A stretch of DNA of 24,464 nucleotides, from positions 1 to 24,464 of the forward strand of contig DATAYF010000561.1 in the NCBI GenBank assembly GCA_036272735.1, written 5' to 3'. Positions 7,018 to 15,427 of the stretch are shown here, in pieces (positions within the stretch are counted from its first letter, which is position 1; every line of letters begins with the position of its first letter). The translations under genes and the position numbers were made by a program. Source of the stretch: DATAYF01 sp036272735. GTDB lineage: Bacteria; Chloroflexota; Ktedonobacteria; Ktedonobacterales; Ktedonobacteraceae. Under the pieces are notes generated by a model. That model was not told the origin of the DNA. It saw only the letters and a list, made by a program, of their open reading frames with translations, and did no database searches.

Positions 7018-8295
7018 ATGCGAACACAAGAGCCAACCCAGGCCACCAGCATAACCGAGCCACAAACGCCGGGCGCACGCCAAACGTGGCGCGTGCTCGC
7101 CCAACCGTGGTGGCAGGCAACCAAAGCCATCCTGCCGATATATCTGGCGACACGCCTGGTTTTCCTGTTACTCAGCTATTTCGCGGGCGTGCTCTTTTTT
7201 ATACCAAACTACTCGACAAGCCATTTCACGCTGTCAGATGTCATTTACAAGTGGTATCAATGGGATGCCAAGCGGTTTATCACTATCGCTACCCAGGGCT
7301 ATTTGACCAAAGAATACGCTGCCTTCTTCCCACTCTACCCGACGCTAGAAAAGGACGTGAGCAGGTTCCTTCATCTCGATGTGCTGGTCACAGGTATGCT
7401 CATCTCGAATTTAGCGTTGCTGGCCGCATTGATCGTCCTATATCGCCTGACCGAAACCGAGTTTGGCAAAGACACCGCCCGACGTACCATCTTGTATCTC
7501 TCGATCTTCCCGACCGCGTTCTTCTTTTTCGCAGCGTACAACGAGTCGCTGTTCCTCTTGTTCATGCTGCTCTGCTTCTACGCCCTGCGCCGCAGCTCCT
7601 GGTGGGTGGCTGGTCTCTTCGGTTTCCTGGCTATTCTCACCCGCTCAATCGGAGCCTTCCTGGGCTTCGTGTTCCTGTACGAGTATGTGCGCCAGAACTA
7701 CACGCCGCTACATCAGAACTGGCAGGACAAAGACTATCGCCCTCTCCTGCGCCGCCTGCTCAATCTTATTCCCATCATCGGCATTCCGCTCGGTTTAGTC
7801 GTCTATGCCATTGGCCTTTACAAGCGCTTTGGTGATCCGCTGGCTTTCATCCACGCTCAAGCCAACTGGCGCGGCGGCCACCTTCCCTTTAGCGGCCCGC
7901 TGGCTGGCATCAAGGAAATCTTGCATATCTCGCCGTTTAGCTTCGCCTCCCCACACGTGCTGATTGATCTCACGGCCCTGGGACTGTTCGTGATTCTGAC
8001 TGTGCTTTGTTTTGTCGGCCCTTTCAAGCTGGAAAAACAGCAATGGTCGTTCGCCCTCTTCGCGATTTTAGCGCTGGTCTTCTCGTTGCTGCTGCCCGGC
8101 GGATCGGTTCCCGGTGTCCCCTACGATCCTATCCCCTCAATGCAGCGCTTCGTATTGGAAATCTTTATCGGTTTCGTCATCATGGCACGCATCGGTGGCA
8201 AATATCGCTGGCTTCATCAGGGCTACATCCTGATTGCCCTCCCCATGCTGACCTTCCTGACCATACAATTTATAACGGGTCATTGGACCGTGTAA
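7018..8295 (+). CDS. GT-C mannosyltransferase, PIG-V-like
   Basis: A 425-residue multi-pass membrane glycosyltransferase resembling PIG-V (GT76), the enzyme that adds mannose from a dolichyl- or polyprenyl-phosphate donor to a lipid-linked glycan. Diagnostic features are the first external loop WYQWDAKRFITIATQGY (about 79-95), the following AFFPLYPTLE, and FPTAFFFFAAYNESLFLLF in the middle. The Asp of WDA corresponds to the catalytic acid in GT-C folds. Near the C-terminus, PSMQRFVLEIFIGF matches the conserved MRY-type segment. I count roughly nine to ten hydrophobic helices, plus a 35-residue Thr/Gln/Pro-rich cytoplasmic N-terminus. The acceptor in bacteria is usually unknown. It is a single gene, followed by a strong terminator; the Nudix gene is divergent from it. 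Confidence 0.8.
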   Translation: MRTQEPTQATSITEPQTPGARQTWRVLAQPWWQATKAILPIYLATRLVFLLLSYFAGVLFFIPNYSTSHFTLSDVIYKWYQWDAKRFITIATQGYLTKEYAAFFPLYPTLEKDVSRFLHLDVLVTGMLISNLALLAALIVLYRLTETEFGKDTARRTILYLSIFPTAFFFFAAYNESLFLLFMLLCFYALRRSSWWVAGLFGFLAILTRSIGAFLGFVFLYEYVRQNYTPLHQNWQDKDYRPLLRRLLNLIPIIGIPLGLVVYAIGLYKRFGDPLAFIHAQANWRGGHLPFSGPLAGIKEILHISPFSFASPHVLIDLTALGLFVILTVLCFVGPFKLEKQQWSFALFAILALVFSLLLPGGSVPGVPYDPIPSMQRFVLEIFIGFVIMARIGGKYRWLHQGYILIALPMLTFLTIQFITGHWTV

Positions 8296-8319
8296 TACCG
8301 TTATTTCTTGCTGCCCCCC

Positions 8320-8353
8320 AAAAAAGATGCTTGCTTCTAAGCATCTTTTTTTT
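8320..8353 (+). terminator. intrinsic terminator after the PIG-V-like gene
   Basis: A 13-bp perfect stem pairs 8320-8332 (A-run then GATGCTT) with 8339-8351 (AAGCATC then T-run) around the loop GCTTCT. It is followed directly by T's (run 8346-8353). With A's on one side and T's on the other, it could also work in reverse. It lies 25 bp after the glycosyltransferase stop. Confidence 0.9.
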
Positions 8354-8384
8354 ATATAATGACAAACATGACTTTTTTCCCCGC

Positions 8385-8413
8385 TTGACGGATTGTTAAC
8401 ACTCCTATATAGT
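8385..8413 (+). promoter_or_regulatory. sigma70 promoter of the rny operon
   Basis: TTGACG (8385-8390) and TATAGT (8408-8413) are spaced by exactly 17 bp. Predicted initiation near 8420 leaves a leader of about 150 bases before the GTG of rny. The leader holds a loose repeat of CTA-rich words (ACTATTAC, CTACGAGC, CACTACGA, ACTATTAC, 8466-8530), possibly a structured or protein-bound 5' UTR. I see nothing else in 8354-8570. Confidence 0.7.
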
Positions 8414-8570
8414 ATTCTTGGCGCATAATATTGTTTTGCATATCGCCCATCATACCTATTACAACTATTACTATAGAGAGCAACCCAGGGATATTTTCAA
8501 GCTACTACGAGCCACTACGAACTATTACTAAGGTCCGTCCGCTCGCTGGAATATTGGAGGTAAGGCCGAC

Positions 8571-10124
8571 GTGTCAGCATTTATCGTCGTAGCCCTCGTT
8601 ATTATTGCGTTCCTCATCGGTGCCGTATCCTTAATCATCGGTTATTATCTCGGCAAAGCACGTCACCAGGCAAGATTTGAGGAACGGCTACGTATCGAAA
8701 AAGAGGCAAGCGAGCGTCGTCTTCTGGAAGTTCAGGCACAACAACACGAGGCGTTGCGTGATGCACGCGATGAAACCGCACGTATTCACGATGCAATAGA
8801 ACGAGAAAACGCTGAGAGACGTACTGAATTACAGAGGCAAGAACGCCGCTTACAGACCAAGGAAGAGAACCTTGAGCGCAAAATCGATGCGCTTGAGCAA
8901 CGTGAGCAGAAAGCAGCCGCCAGGGAACACGTGGCCGAACAAACGCGCGAAGAGGCTGAAAACCTCAAAAGTGAGCGGCTACACGAACTAGAGCGCATTG
9001 CTCAACTCACTGAAGAGCAAGCCAAAGAATTGTTGTTAGCATATATCGAGGAGCGGGTACGTATGGAGGCTACACAGCGCATACGGACCATAGAAGAACA
9101 GGCCAGAGAGGAGGCCGACACACGGGCGCGCGAGATCATCACCCTGGCGATCCAACGTTGCGCCTCGGATCAGGTTGCAGAGGCGGTCGTCTCGGTGGTG
9201 CCACTGCCCAACGACGAGATGAAGGGACGCATCATCGGGCGAGAGGGACGCAATATCCGAGCGCTGGAAGCCGCCACCGGCATAGACCTGATCATCGATG
9301 ACACACCGGAAGCGGTGATTCTCTCTGGTTTTGATCCGGTACGCCGCGAGGTGGCACGCATCGCCCTCACGCGGCTGATTATCGATGGACGTATCCACCC
9401 GGCACGTATCGAGGATGTCGTAGCGAAAGCACGCCAAGAGGTCGATATCGTTGTGCGCGAAGCTGGCGAGAGTGCCGCACTAGAAGCCAACGTGCATGGT
9501 CTGCAACCTGAGCTGCTCAAAATCCTGGGACGCCTGCATTTTCGCACGAGCTATGGTCAAAATGTGCTGGCACACTCGGTTGAGGTTTCGATTCTAGCAG
9601 CGACCATGGCCCACGAACTCGGTGCTGATGTCAACGTTTGTCGCACGGCCGCGCTGCTGCACGATATGGGCAAAGCTATCGACCAGGAGGTCGAGGGACC
9701 CCACGCCATCATTGGTGGCGAGGTCGCGCGCCGCTTCGGTAAATCACCAAAGGTCGTGCACGCGATAGTCGCCCACCACGCCTCGGAAACCGAGCCACAA
9801 ACGTTGGAGGCCGCTATCGTACAGGCCGCAGACGCCATTTCGGCGGCGCGGCCAGGCGCACGTCGTGAGACGATTGATCTGTACATCAAACGCCTGGAAT
9901 CACTTGAGTACATCGCCAATTCCTTCACAGGCGTCGAAAAATCATTCGCGATCCAGGCGGGACGTGAAGTACGCATTATCGTGAAACCCGAAGAGGTCGA
10001 TGAATACGCCGCCAACTTGCTCGCCAGCGATATTGCGCACAAAATCGAAGAAAGCATGGATTATCCCGGACAAATCAAGGTCTGCGTCGTACGCGAGACG
10101 CGTTCGGTAGACTATGCACGCTAA
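8571..10124 (+). CDS. rny: ribonuclease Y
   Basis: A 517-residue RNase Y, the membrane-anchored endoribonuclease that starts mRNA decay in many bacteria lacking RNase E. Order of parts: an N-terminal transmembrane helix (about 3-26), a long charged coiled coil (30-195, Glu/Arg/Gln rich), a KH RNA-binding domain with GRIIGREGRNIR (219-230), and an HD domain. The metal-binding His-Asp pair lies in LLHDMGKA (364-365), with His335 (LAHSVEVS) and HHASE further on. The C-terminus ends ETRSVDYAR, as in homologues. Length is normal. The GTG start follows a strong TTGGAGGTAA. It heads an operon with the PHP gene (29-bp gap) and lepB. The window's long hairpins at gene ends would be natural barriers for its products, which is inference. 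Confidence 0.96.
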   Translation: MSAFIVVALVIIAFLIGAVSLIIGYYLGKARHQARFEERLRIEKEASERRLLEVQAQQHEALRDARDETARIHDAIERENAERRTELQRQERRLQTKEENLERKIDALEQREQKAAAREHVAEQTREEAENLKSERLHELERIAQLTEEQAKELLLAYIEERVRMEATQRIRTIEEQAREEADTRAREIITLAIQRCASDQVAEAVVSVVPLPNDEMKGRIIGREGRNIRALEAATGIDLIIDDTPEAVILSGFDPVRREVARIALTRLIIDGRIHPARIEDVVAKARQEVDIVVREAGESAALEANVHGLQPELLKILGRLHFRTSYGQNVLAHSVEVSILAATMAHELGADVNVCRTAALLHDMGKAIDQEVEGPHAIIGGEVARRFGKSPKVVHAIVAHHASETEPQTLEAAIVQAADAISAARPGARRETIDLYIKRLESLEYIANSFTGVEKSFAIQAGREVRIIVKPEEVDEYAANLLASDIAHKIEESMDYPGQIKVCVVRETRSVDYAR

Positions 10125-10153
10125 CCGCACATCATGATAGAAAGTCTGTTTTG

Positions 10154-11038
10154 ATGACCAATAGAGTTGATCTCCATACACATTCGACTGCCTCGGATGG
10201 CCTCTTCGCGCCATCCGAGCTACTTCAGCAGGCCAAAGCGGCCGGGCTGGAAGTGCAAGCACTCACCGATCACGACACCACAAATGGTATACCAGAGGCG
10301 CTCACAGCCGCCCGACAGCTTGGCATCGAGTTGATCCCAGGCATCGAGATCAATACCGATATCGACGGGAATGAAGTGCATGTCCTGGGTTACTTTATTG
10401 ACTACCAACAAACGGCGCTCCAGCAGAAACTCCAGGTGTTGCGCGATAGTCGCCTGCGACGTGGAGAGCGCATGGTGGAAAATCTCAATAAAATGGGCAT
10501 TGCGATCCGGTGGGAACGCGTCCGCGAAATCGCGCAGGGATCGGTTGGGCGGCCCCATATCGCCAAAGCGCTGCTGGAGCAAGGCTATGTGAAATCAATA
10601 CCCGAAGCCTTCGACAAATACATCAGCTCAAACTCACCGGCCTATGTAGCACGCTACAAGCTCGAACCCGAGCATGCTATTCGCCTGATCGTCAGTGCCG
10701 GTGGCCTGCCCGTGCTAGCCCACCCGCTCGCGCATCCAGGGCTCGCGACCATCCAGCAACGCTTCCCACAGATGCACGAGGCAGGCCTTGTGGGGTTGGA
10801 GACGTATTACGGACCATACACGCCGGAGCAAGTACAAACCATTAAGACGTTCGCGGATGAGCACGACCTTATCGCCACCGGTGGAAGCGATTATCATGGG
10901 CCGGGCATCCACCCCACGCCACTCGGTGGGCGCTACGTGCCCTACGAGGCGGTTGAGCGTTTGAAGGCGGCGAAAGCGCAACGGCAAGGTCTCACACCAC
11001 CTCCCTTCGAGTTGCCATCTCCCACGCGGGAAGCTTGA
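10154..11038 (+). CDS. PHP-domain phosphoesterase (RNase AM/YciV-like)
   Basis: A 294-residue PHP-family metal-dependent phosphoesterase. Metal ligands expected of the family are all visible: His8 and His10 in DLHTHSTASDG, Asp15, His40 in LTDHDT, Glu65 in PGIEINTD, His76, His190 in VLAHPLAHP, and Asp246/His248 in GGSDYHG. The arrangement, with the GRPHIAKALLEQGYV insert (about 132-146), matches YciV-type enzymes. Those hydrolyse 3',5'-nucleoside bisphosphate and act as a 5'-to-3' exonuclease on short RNAs (RNase AM). It is not a PolC or HisK-sized PHP. I take ATG 10154; a TTG immediately upstream gives one extra residue. The ribosome binding site is weak, so it may depend on coupling with rny just upstream. 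The rny neighbour fits a role in RNA turnover. Confidence 0.85.
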   Translation: MTNRVDLHTHSTASDGLFAPSELLQQAKAAGLEVQALTDHDTTNGIPEALTAARQLGIELIPGIEINTDIDGNEVHVLGYFIDYQQTALQQKLQVLRDSRLRRGERMVENLNKMGIAIRWERVREIAQGSVGRPHIAKALLEQGYVKSIPEAFDKYISSNSPAYVARYKLEPEHAIRLIVSAGGLPVLAHPLAHPGLATIQQRFPQMHEAGLVGLETYYGPYTPEQVQTIKTFADEHDLIATGGSDYHGPGIHPTPLGGRYVPYEAVERLKAAKAQRQGLTPPPFELPSPTREA

Positions 11039-11054
11039 GGAGGGGTAAGCAGTC

Positions 11055-11633
11055 GTGCAGCCACCAAAAGCACCCGCGCGTCGCTTCATGCTGCGACAGA
11101 TCATCGAGACGATCACGCTTACCCTCCTGATGATCCTGGTCGTACGTATCGCCGTACAAAATTTTCATATCCAGGGACCAAGCATGGAGCCAACGCTGCA
11201 CGACCAGGAATTTATCATCGTCGATAAAGCATCCTACCTCTTGAGTGCACCAACACGCGGCGATATCATCGTCTTCGAATACCCGCTCGATACGCGCCAG
11301 AACTACGTGAAACGCATCGTCGCCGTGCCAGGCGATATTATAAGCGTTGTCAACCAGAAAGTGACCGTCAACGGCGTCACCCTGCATGAAAACTACGTCA
11401 ATAAAAACGACCCCTACAATCCTTTCCCCTCGTTCACCAACCGTATCGTCGGACCGGACGACTATTTTGTGATGGGGGATAATCGCGGCGACAGCTCGGA
11501 TTCGCGTCAATGGGGATTTGTACCGCGACAGGATATTATTGGTCGCGTCGCATTCGTCTACTGGCCGGTGGGCGTGGATAACTTCGGCGTGCTGCCAAAC
11601 GTCAGTTCAGTCTTCGCAAAGTTACACCAATAA
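11055..11633 (+). CDS. lepB: signal peptidase I
   Basis: A 192-residue type I signal peptidase, which cleaves signal peptides from exported proteins at the outer face of the membrane. A single N-terminal transmembrane helix (about 17-34) precedes the catalytic domain. Box B is QGPSMEPTL with the nucleophile Ser43; box D is YVKRIVAVPGD with the general-base Lys86; box E is GDNRGDSSDSRQWGFV. The short size and single anchor are the Gram-positive/Chloroflexota SipS-like form, not the two-anchor E. coli form. The GTG start follows GAGGAGGGG, which begins at the stop codon of the PHP gene, so translation is probably coupled. It is last in the rny operon. Confidence 0.95.
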   Translation: MQPPKAPARRFMLRQIIETITLTLLMILVVRIAVQNFHIQGPSMEPTLHDQEFIIVDKASYLLSAPTRGDIIVFEYPLDTRQNYVKRIVAVPGDIISVVNQKVTVNGVTLHENYVNKNDPYNPFPSFTNRIVGPDDYFVMGDNRGDSSDSRQWGFVPRQDIIGRVAFVYWPVGVDNFGVLPNVSSVFAKLHQ

Positions 11634-11660
11634 AGCAAAAACGGTATGTGCTGTAGAGGC

Positions 11661-11766
11661 CGATTTATCGTGTCCAGCAAACCCTGCCGACCAATCACCA
11701 TCACAGCCGCACGGTTGCAAGCGTTGGGGTGGTTGGCCAATAGCGCACGCCGGACACGATAAATCG
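11661..11766. other. structured intergenic element, 15-bp arms with nested stem
   Basis: Between lepB and the convergent biotin carboxylase gene, CGATTTATCGTGTCC (11661-11675) is the exact complement of 11752-11766. Inside, CCAATCACC (11691-11699) pairs with GGTGGTTGG (11728-11736) with one G-U. The result is a nested, extended RNA fold of about 106 bases. It has no open frame of note. It may be a terminator, a 3' UTR-derived small RNA or a palindromic repeat element. It is readable from both strands. Confidence 0.5.
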
Positions 11767-11769
11767 CTC

Positions 11770-11808
11770 CCCACAGGTTTTGCATGCATCTCCTCATGCT
11801 TTTGTGGG
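11770..11808. terminator. hairpin between lepB and accC
   Basis: CCCACA (11770-11775) pairs with TGTGGG (11803-11808), and inside it GCATG (11782-11786) pairs with CATGC (11795-11799), separated by a symmetric T-rich internal loop (GGTTTT against TTT). It lies 16 bp past the end of the biotin carboxylase gene on the minus strand. It probably ends transcription from one or both convergent genes, but there is no terminal T-run. Confidence 0.4.
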
Positions 11809-11824
11809 CGCGTTCTGAAAAGGC

Positions 11825-13411
11825 TTAGAAGCGGCGTAGCGCATCACGCCTGGCGGCCTCGCGCCAACGGCTGGTCCCTGTCTCGTCGCTGGTGGTCGCT
11901 TGACGACGCAGACGTTCTTCCTCCACCTGTTTTTGTAACAACAACGAACCCACAATAGCCGCCACCTGGTCATCACTCAACGCGTCGGCACTTTGACCAT
12001 TAGCCTTATCAGTAGCCACAACGGCAGCAGGCTCTTGCACGCGCGCCTCCCATTCTTCGGCGATAAAGTCGGTGGACATATCGGCGGCAATGAAGCGCGG
12101 ATGTTCCATTAACCAGCGCGAGAACGGCAGCGTTGTGCGCACGCCAACGATCTGGTATTCGTCCAGGGCGCGACGCATGCGCGAAATTGCTTGCTCACGA
12201 TCATGTCCCCACACGATCAGTTTAGCAAGCAAGGGATCATAAAAGAGCGGCACCTGCAAACCAGCATACAGACCACTATCAACGCGTACGCCCGGACCGG
12301 TCGGCTCGGACAATGCCTGCACGGTGCCGGTTGCCGGTAAAAAGTGGTTCTCTGGATCTTCGGCCGAGATGCGGCACTCAATCGCCGAGCCACGCAGTTC
12401 AATCTCGTCTTGCGTGAAGGAGAGCGGCAAACCGGCGGCCACGCGAAACTGTTCCTGCACGAGATCAATGCCGGTACACCATTCAGTAACGGGATGCTCC
12501 ACCTGAACACGGGCATTAACTTCGAGGAAATAAAAATTGTACTCAGGGCCAAGTAAGAATTCGGCCGTACCCGCGTTTACATAGTGAATGGAACGTACCA
12601 GGTTGATCGCTGCGGAGGTCATGCGCTCACGCAATACAGCGTCTACTACCGGCGAGGGTGACTCTTCGACCAGCTTCTGGTGTCGCCGCTGAATGCTACA
12701 TTCACGCTCGCCAAGATGTACCACGTGACCCTGCGTGTCAGCAATAAACTGCACCTCGACGTGGCGTGCTGGCGTAATAGCTTTTTCCAGGTATACGCGG
12801 CCATCGCCAAAGGCGCTACGTGCCTCACTGCGCGCGGTACGCAACGAGGACAGCAAGTCTTTGGAATCGCGCACAAAGCGTATCCCTTTTCCCCCGCCAC
12901 CGGCGGCGGCCTTCAACAGGATCGGATAGCCTAGACTTTCGGCAATCTCGAATGCCTCCTGATCGTCCTCCACATCGGACATCGCCCCTGGCACAATCGG
13001 AACGCCAGCAGCCTGTGCCGTGCGCCGTGCGGCGGTTTTCTCGCCCATTGCCCGTTGCGCCTCGGCAGGCGGGCCAACAAAAATAAGCCCGGCCTTATGG
13101 CAGGCATCCACAAAATCGGCATTCTCGGATAGGAAACCATAGCCGGGATGGACAGCCTGCGCGCCTGAGCGTTTCGCAGCCTCTAGCAAGGCCGGAATAT
13201 GTAAATAGCTTTGGGCGGCCTGCGCTGGTCCAATGTGATAGGCTTCATCGGCCATACGTACGTGCAGTGCGTCGCGATCAGCGTCACTATAGACCGCGAC
13301 GCATTGCAAGCCCAGGTCGCGGCAAGCCCTTATCACCCGTAACGCAATCTCGCCTCGATTGGCAATCAGCACCTTGCGAAAAGGCCACTTCTCTACAGAA
13401 AATGAGTTCAT
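11825..13411 (-). CDS. accC: biotin carboxylase (acetyl-/propionyl-CoA carboxylase subunit)
   Basis: A 528-residue biotin carboxylase, which uses ATP and bicarbonate to carboxylate biotin on the carrier protein in acetyl- or propionyl-CoA carboxylase. Motifs: KVLIANRGEIA at the N-terminus, HPGYGFLSEN, the glycine-rich ATP-grasp loop AAAGGGGKGIRF (171-176 core), RECSIQRRHQK (236-246) and EVNARVQVEHPVTE (297-310). Glu297, Asn299 and Arg301 of the catalytic set are kept, although the usual Asn-Thr-Arg reads Asn-Ala-Arg. About 80 extra residues follow the normal 450, ending SRWREAARRDALRRF, as in some acyl-CoA carboxylase alpha chains but without a biotin-carrier (MKM) motif. I start at 13411, because GGAGGAG lies 9 bases upstream. 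The ATG at 13432 precedes that site and falls at the predicted transcription start. No carboxyltransferase gene is nearby. Confidence 0.93.
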   Translation of the reverse strand: MNSFSVEKWPFRKVLIANRGEIALRVIRACRDLGLQCVAVYSDADRDALHVRMADEAYHIGPAQAAQSYLHIPALLEAAKRSGAQAVHPGYGFLSENADFVDACHKAGLIFVGPPAEAQRAMGEKTAARRTAQAAGVPIVPGAMSDVEDDQEAFEIAESLGYPILLKAAAGGGGKGIRFVRDSKDLLSSLRTARSEARSAFGDGRVYLEKAITPARHVEVQFIADTQGHVVHLGERECSIQRRHQKLVEESPSPVVDAVLRERMTSAAINLVRSIHYVNAGTAEFLLGPEYNFYFLEVNARVQVEHPVTEWCTGIDLVQEQFRVAAGLPLSFTQDEIELRGSAIECRISAEDPENHFLPATGTVQALSEPTGPGVRVDSGLYAGLQVPLFYDPLLAKLIVWGHDREQAISRMRRALDEYQIVGVRTTLPFSRWLMEHPRFIAADMSTDFIAEEWEARVQEPAAVVATDKANGQSADALSDDQVAAIVGSLLLQKQVEEERLRRQATTSDETGTSRWREAARRDALRRF

Positions 13412-13435
13412 CGTTGATAACTCCTCCACCATGAG

Positions 13436-13463
13436 ATTATATCATCTTCAAGCCGAGGAACAA
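13436..13463 (-). promoter_or_regulatory. promoter of accC
   Basis: On the minus strand, TTGTTC (13463-13458) and a perfect TATAAT (13441-13436) are 16 bp apart. Transcription would begin around 13429, giving a leader of under 20 bases that contains only the ribosome binding site. This excludes the in-frame ATG at 13432 as the start. Confidence 0.6.
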
Positions 13464-13538
13464 ACCCTGGCATTTGTGCATGAAAACAGGAACAAGGCAA
13501 ACAGTATACCATAGGATATTTAGGTTACTTCCTGAAGG

Positions 13539-13571
13539 GTCTATTCCAATTTACAAAAAAGTGGAGTAGAC
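13539..13571. promoter_or_regulatory. 10-bp inverted repeat upstream of the transducer gene
   Basis: GTCTATTCCA (13539-13548) pairs with TGGAGTAGAC (13562-13571) with one G-U, around an A-rich 13-base loop, about 105 bp before the transducer start. It could be an operator or a leader hairpin. No clear sigma70 hexamers can be assigned for this gene. The rest of 13464-13675 shows nothing I can name. Confidence 0.3.
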
Positions 13572-13675
13572 TCTTAGAGAGACCAACTAGCTTAAAAACA
13601 TGTAGGGCGTACAAATTTCGGCTTTATTCTATATTGAGCGATATCCCAGGCCATCTCAGAGAGGACTCAAGGCTC

Positions 13676-15427
13676 ATGCTCACATCCATTTCCAATTTGC
13701 CCATCGCTCGTCGTCTCTTATTTGCGTTTTTACTAGCAGCGGTCGTCCCCGGCCTGATCATCGTCTTTCTCGGAGTCTCATTCATTACTACTTTGCATGC
13801 GCATAGCCAGGCCATGCCCGTCTCGTCAGGCATCTTTGTGTTAGAAACAGGCGTTGCCCTGATTTGCGCCATCGCCATCACTGCGATCATTGGTTACTTC
13901 ACCACCAAATCAATCACGCAACCACTTGATGAACTCTCAACACTGACCCGGCGCATTGCCAATGGCGATACGGGGGCACGCGTCAATCTAGTTGGGCACG
14001 ACGAAATTTACGTCGTTGCCAACTCAATGAACAATATGCTCGACAACATTGTTCATCTTATTCAAGAGACGCAATCTCAGCGTGATGCCCTGCAAACCCA
14101 GGTGGAAAAGCTGGTCAGCGAGGTAAGCGGCGTCGGCGAAGGCGATTTGCGCGTACAGGCGCAGGTCACAGCGGATGCCCTGGGCGTGCTGGCAGACTCA
14201 TTTAACTATATGGTAGAAGAGCTAGGTAGCCTGGTCGTACGTGTGAAAATGGTGGCGGGCGAAGTAGGTCACTCAACCATCACCATTCTTGATCGCATGA
14301 CGCAACTCGTGGAGACCGGCGATAAGCAGATCAACCAGATTGGTGAAGCAGTGATCGAGGTCGAGCGCATGGCGTCGGCAAGCCGCAAGGTCGCGGAACG
14401 CTCCCAGGTGCTCTACGAGGTTGCGCACATCGCTCGCCAGGACGCGCAGGTCGGCCGGGCATCGCTCGCACAGGCCGTCGAAGGCATAGGACGCATCAAC
14501 GACAATGTGCAGATGACGGCCGGGAAAGTCCAGGTGCTGGGCGAACGTTCGCGCCAGATCAATGATGTGGTTGAAGCCATCCAAAGTATCGCCCATCAGA
14601 CCAACCGTCTGGCTCTGGACGCCGCTATTCAAGCTGCGATGGCTGGTGAGGACGGCAAAGGTTTCGGAGCCGTTGCCGCCGATATTCGTCGTTTGGCCGA
14701 ACGTTCAAGAGATCAAGCAGGCCTGATCGCTCAGATTGTGCGTAGTGTGCGTGAAGAGATTGGTTCGGCCGCCATTTCAATGCTGGATACACAGCGTGAA
14801 ACTGGCATCGGCGCAAATCTCACACAAGAAGCAGGAGTCGCCTTAGAATCAATCTTTGCCGCAGTCGAACACCAGGCACGCGAAATCGAAAGTATCAACC
14901 AGATGGGAATGCAGCAACTTCATTCCTCAAGCGCCGTCGCGCAGATTATGCATGCGGTCTCCGAATCCACCCAGCACAGCAGCTTGAACACACGTGACGC
15001 CTCACAGAATATGGAGCGCCTCGCTCGCCTTGTCGAACAACTACGCGCGTCGGTAGAAGCCTTCAAACTGCGTGAAAACGTCGAATCATTCAACAGTACG
15101 GCAAATCACCTTCCTAGCGGCAACAACGAAAATGCTCCACAAACAATCTCTAGTATGATGCGCACAGTGACTGCAAGTGCGCAAGCGCTTCGTACCCCCT
15201 TGCCTGGCATTCACAACACCGGCTGGCCCATCCATACCGACGCCCCCTACCCATATTCACCCTCTACCAGCCCCAATGGGAATAACAACGGTGGAGCATG
15301 GGAACGCAGCTTCTTCCGCGCCGATAATAGCACTCCTCGCCTCACCAATAATCCCACCCCGCAAGAGGATATCTGGAAACCATACAATCAGCAAGTTGAA
15401 ACAGATAGAGGTAATCACCAGGGTTAA
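13676..15427 (+). CDS. methyl-accepting chemotaxis-like transducer with HAMP domains
   Basis: A 583-residue membrane transducer. Two transmembrane helices (about 15-40 and 52-75) enclose only some 11 external residues, so there is no sizeable extracytoplasmic sensor. A HAMP domain (about 76-130) follows, then a second HAMP-like unit (about 145-195, with GVGEGDLRV), a helical region and the MCP signalling domain. The hairpin tip is AHQTNRLALDAAIQAAMAGE (306-325), then GKGFGAVAADIRRLAERS. The tip departs from the near-universal QTNLLALNAAIEAARAGE at Arg311, Asp315, Gln319 and Met322. The last 80 or so residues are a Pro/Asn/Ser-rich tail. I chose ATG 13676 because GAGAGGA lies 10 bases upstream; a TTG at 13634 is less supported. 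No che or pilus genes adjoin. It may be a PilJ-like or non-chemotaxis sensor. Confidence 0.88.
   Translation: MLTSISNLPIARRLLFAFLLAAVVPGLIIVFLGVSFITTLHAHSQAMPVSSGIFVLETGVALICAIAITAIIGYFTTKSITQPLDELSTLTRRIANGDTGARVNLVGHDEIYVVANSMNNMLDNIVHLIQETQSQRDALQTQVEKLVSEVSGVGEGDLRVQAQVTADALGVLADSFNYMVEELGSLVVRVKMVAGEVGHSTITILDRMTQLVETGDKQINQIGEAVIEVERMASASRKVAERSQVLYEVAHIARQDAQVGRASLAQAVEGIGRINDNVQMTAGKVQVLGERSRQINDVVEAIQSIAHQTNRLALDAAIQAAMAGEDGKGFGAVAADIRRLAERSRDQAGLIAQIVRSVREEIGSAAISMLDTQRETGIGANLTQEAGVALESIFAAVEHQAREIESINQMGMQQLHSSSAVAQIMHAVSESTQHSSLNTRDASQNMERLARLVEQLRASVEAFKLRENVESFNSTANHLPSGNNENAPQTISSMMRTVTASAQALRTPLPGIHNTGWPIHTDAPYPYSPSTSPNGNNNGGAWERSFFRADNSTPRLTNNPTPQEDIWKPYNQQVETDRGNHQG

Noticed and set aside
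11518..11958. Plus-strand ORF across the lepB-accC junction
   Set aside because: It overlaps lepB and accC in other frames and spans the structured element; no ribosome binding site or recognisable domain.
13634..13675. TTG start for the transducer 14 codons upstream
   Set aside because: No ribosome binding site before it, whereas GAGAGGA precedes ATG 13676, directly before the first membrane helix.
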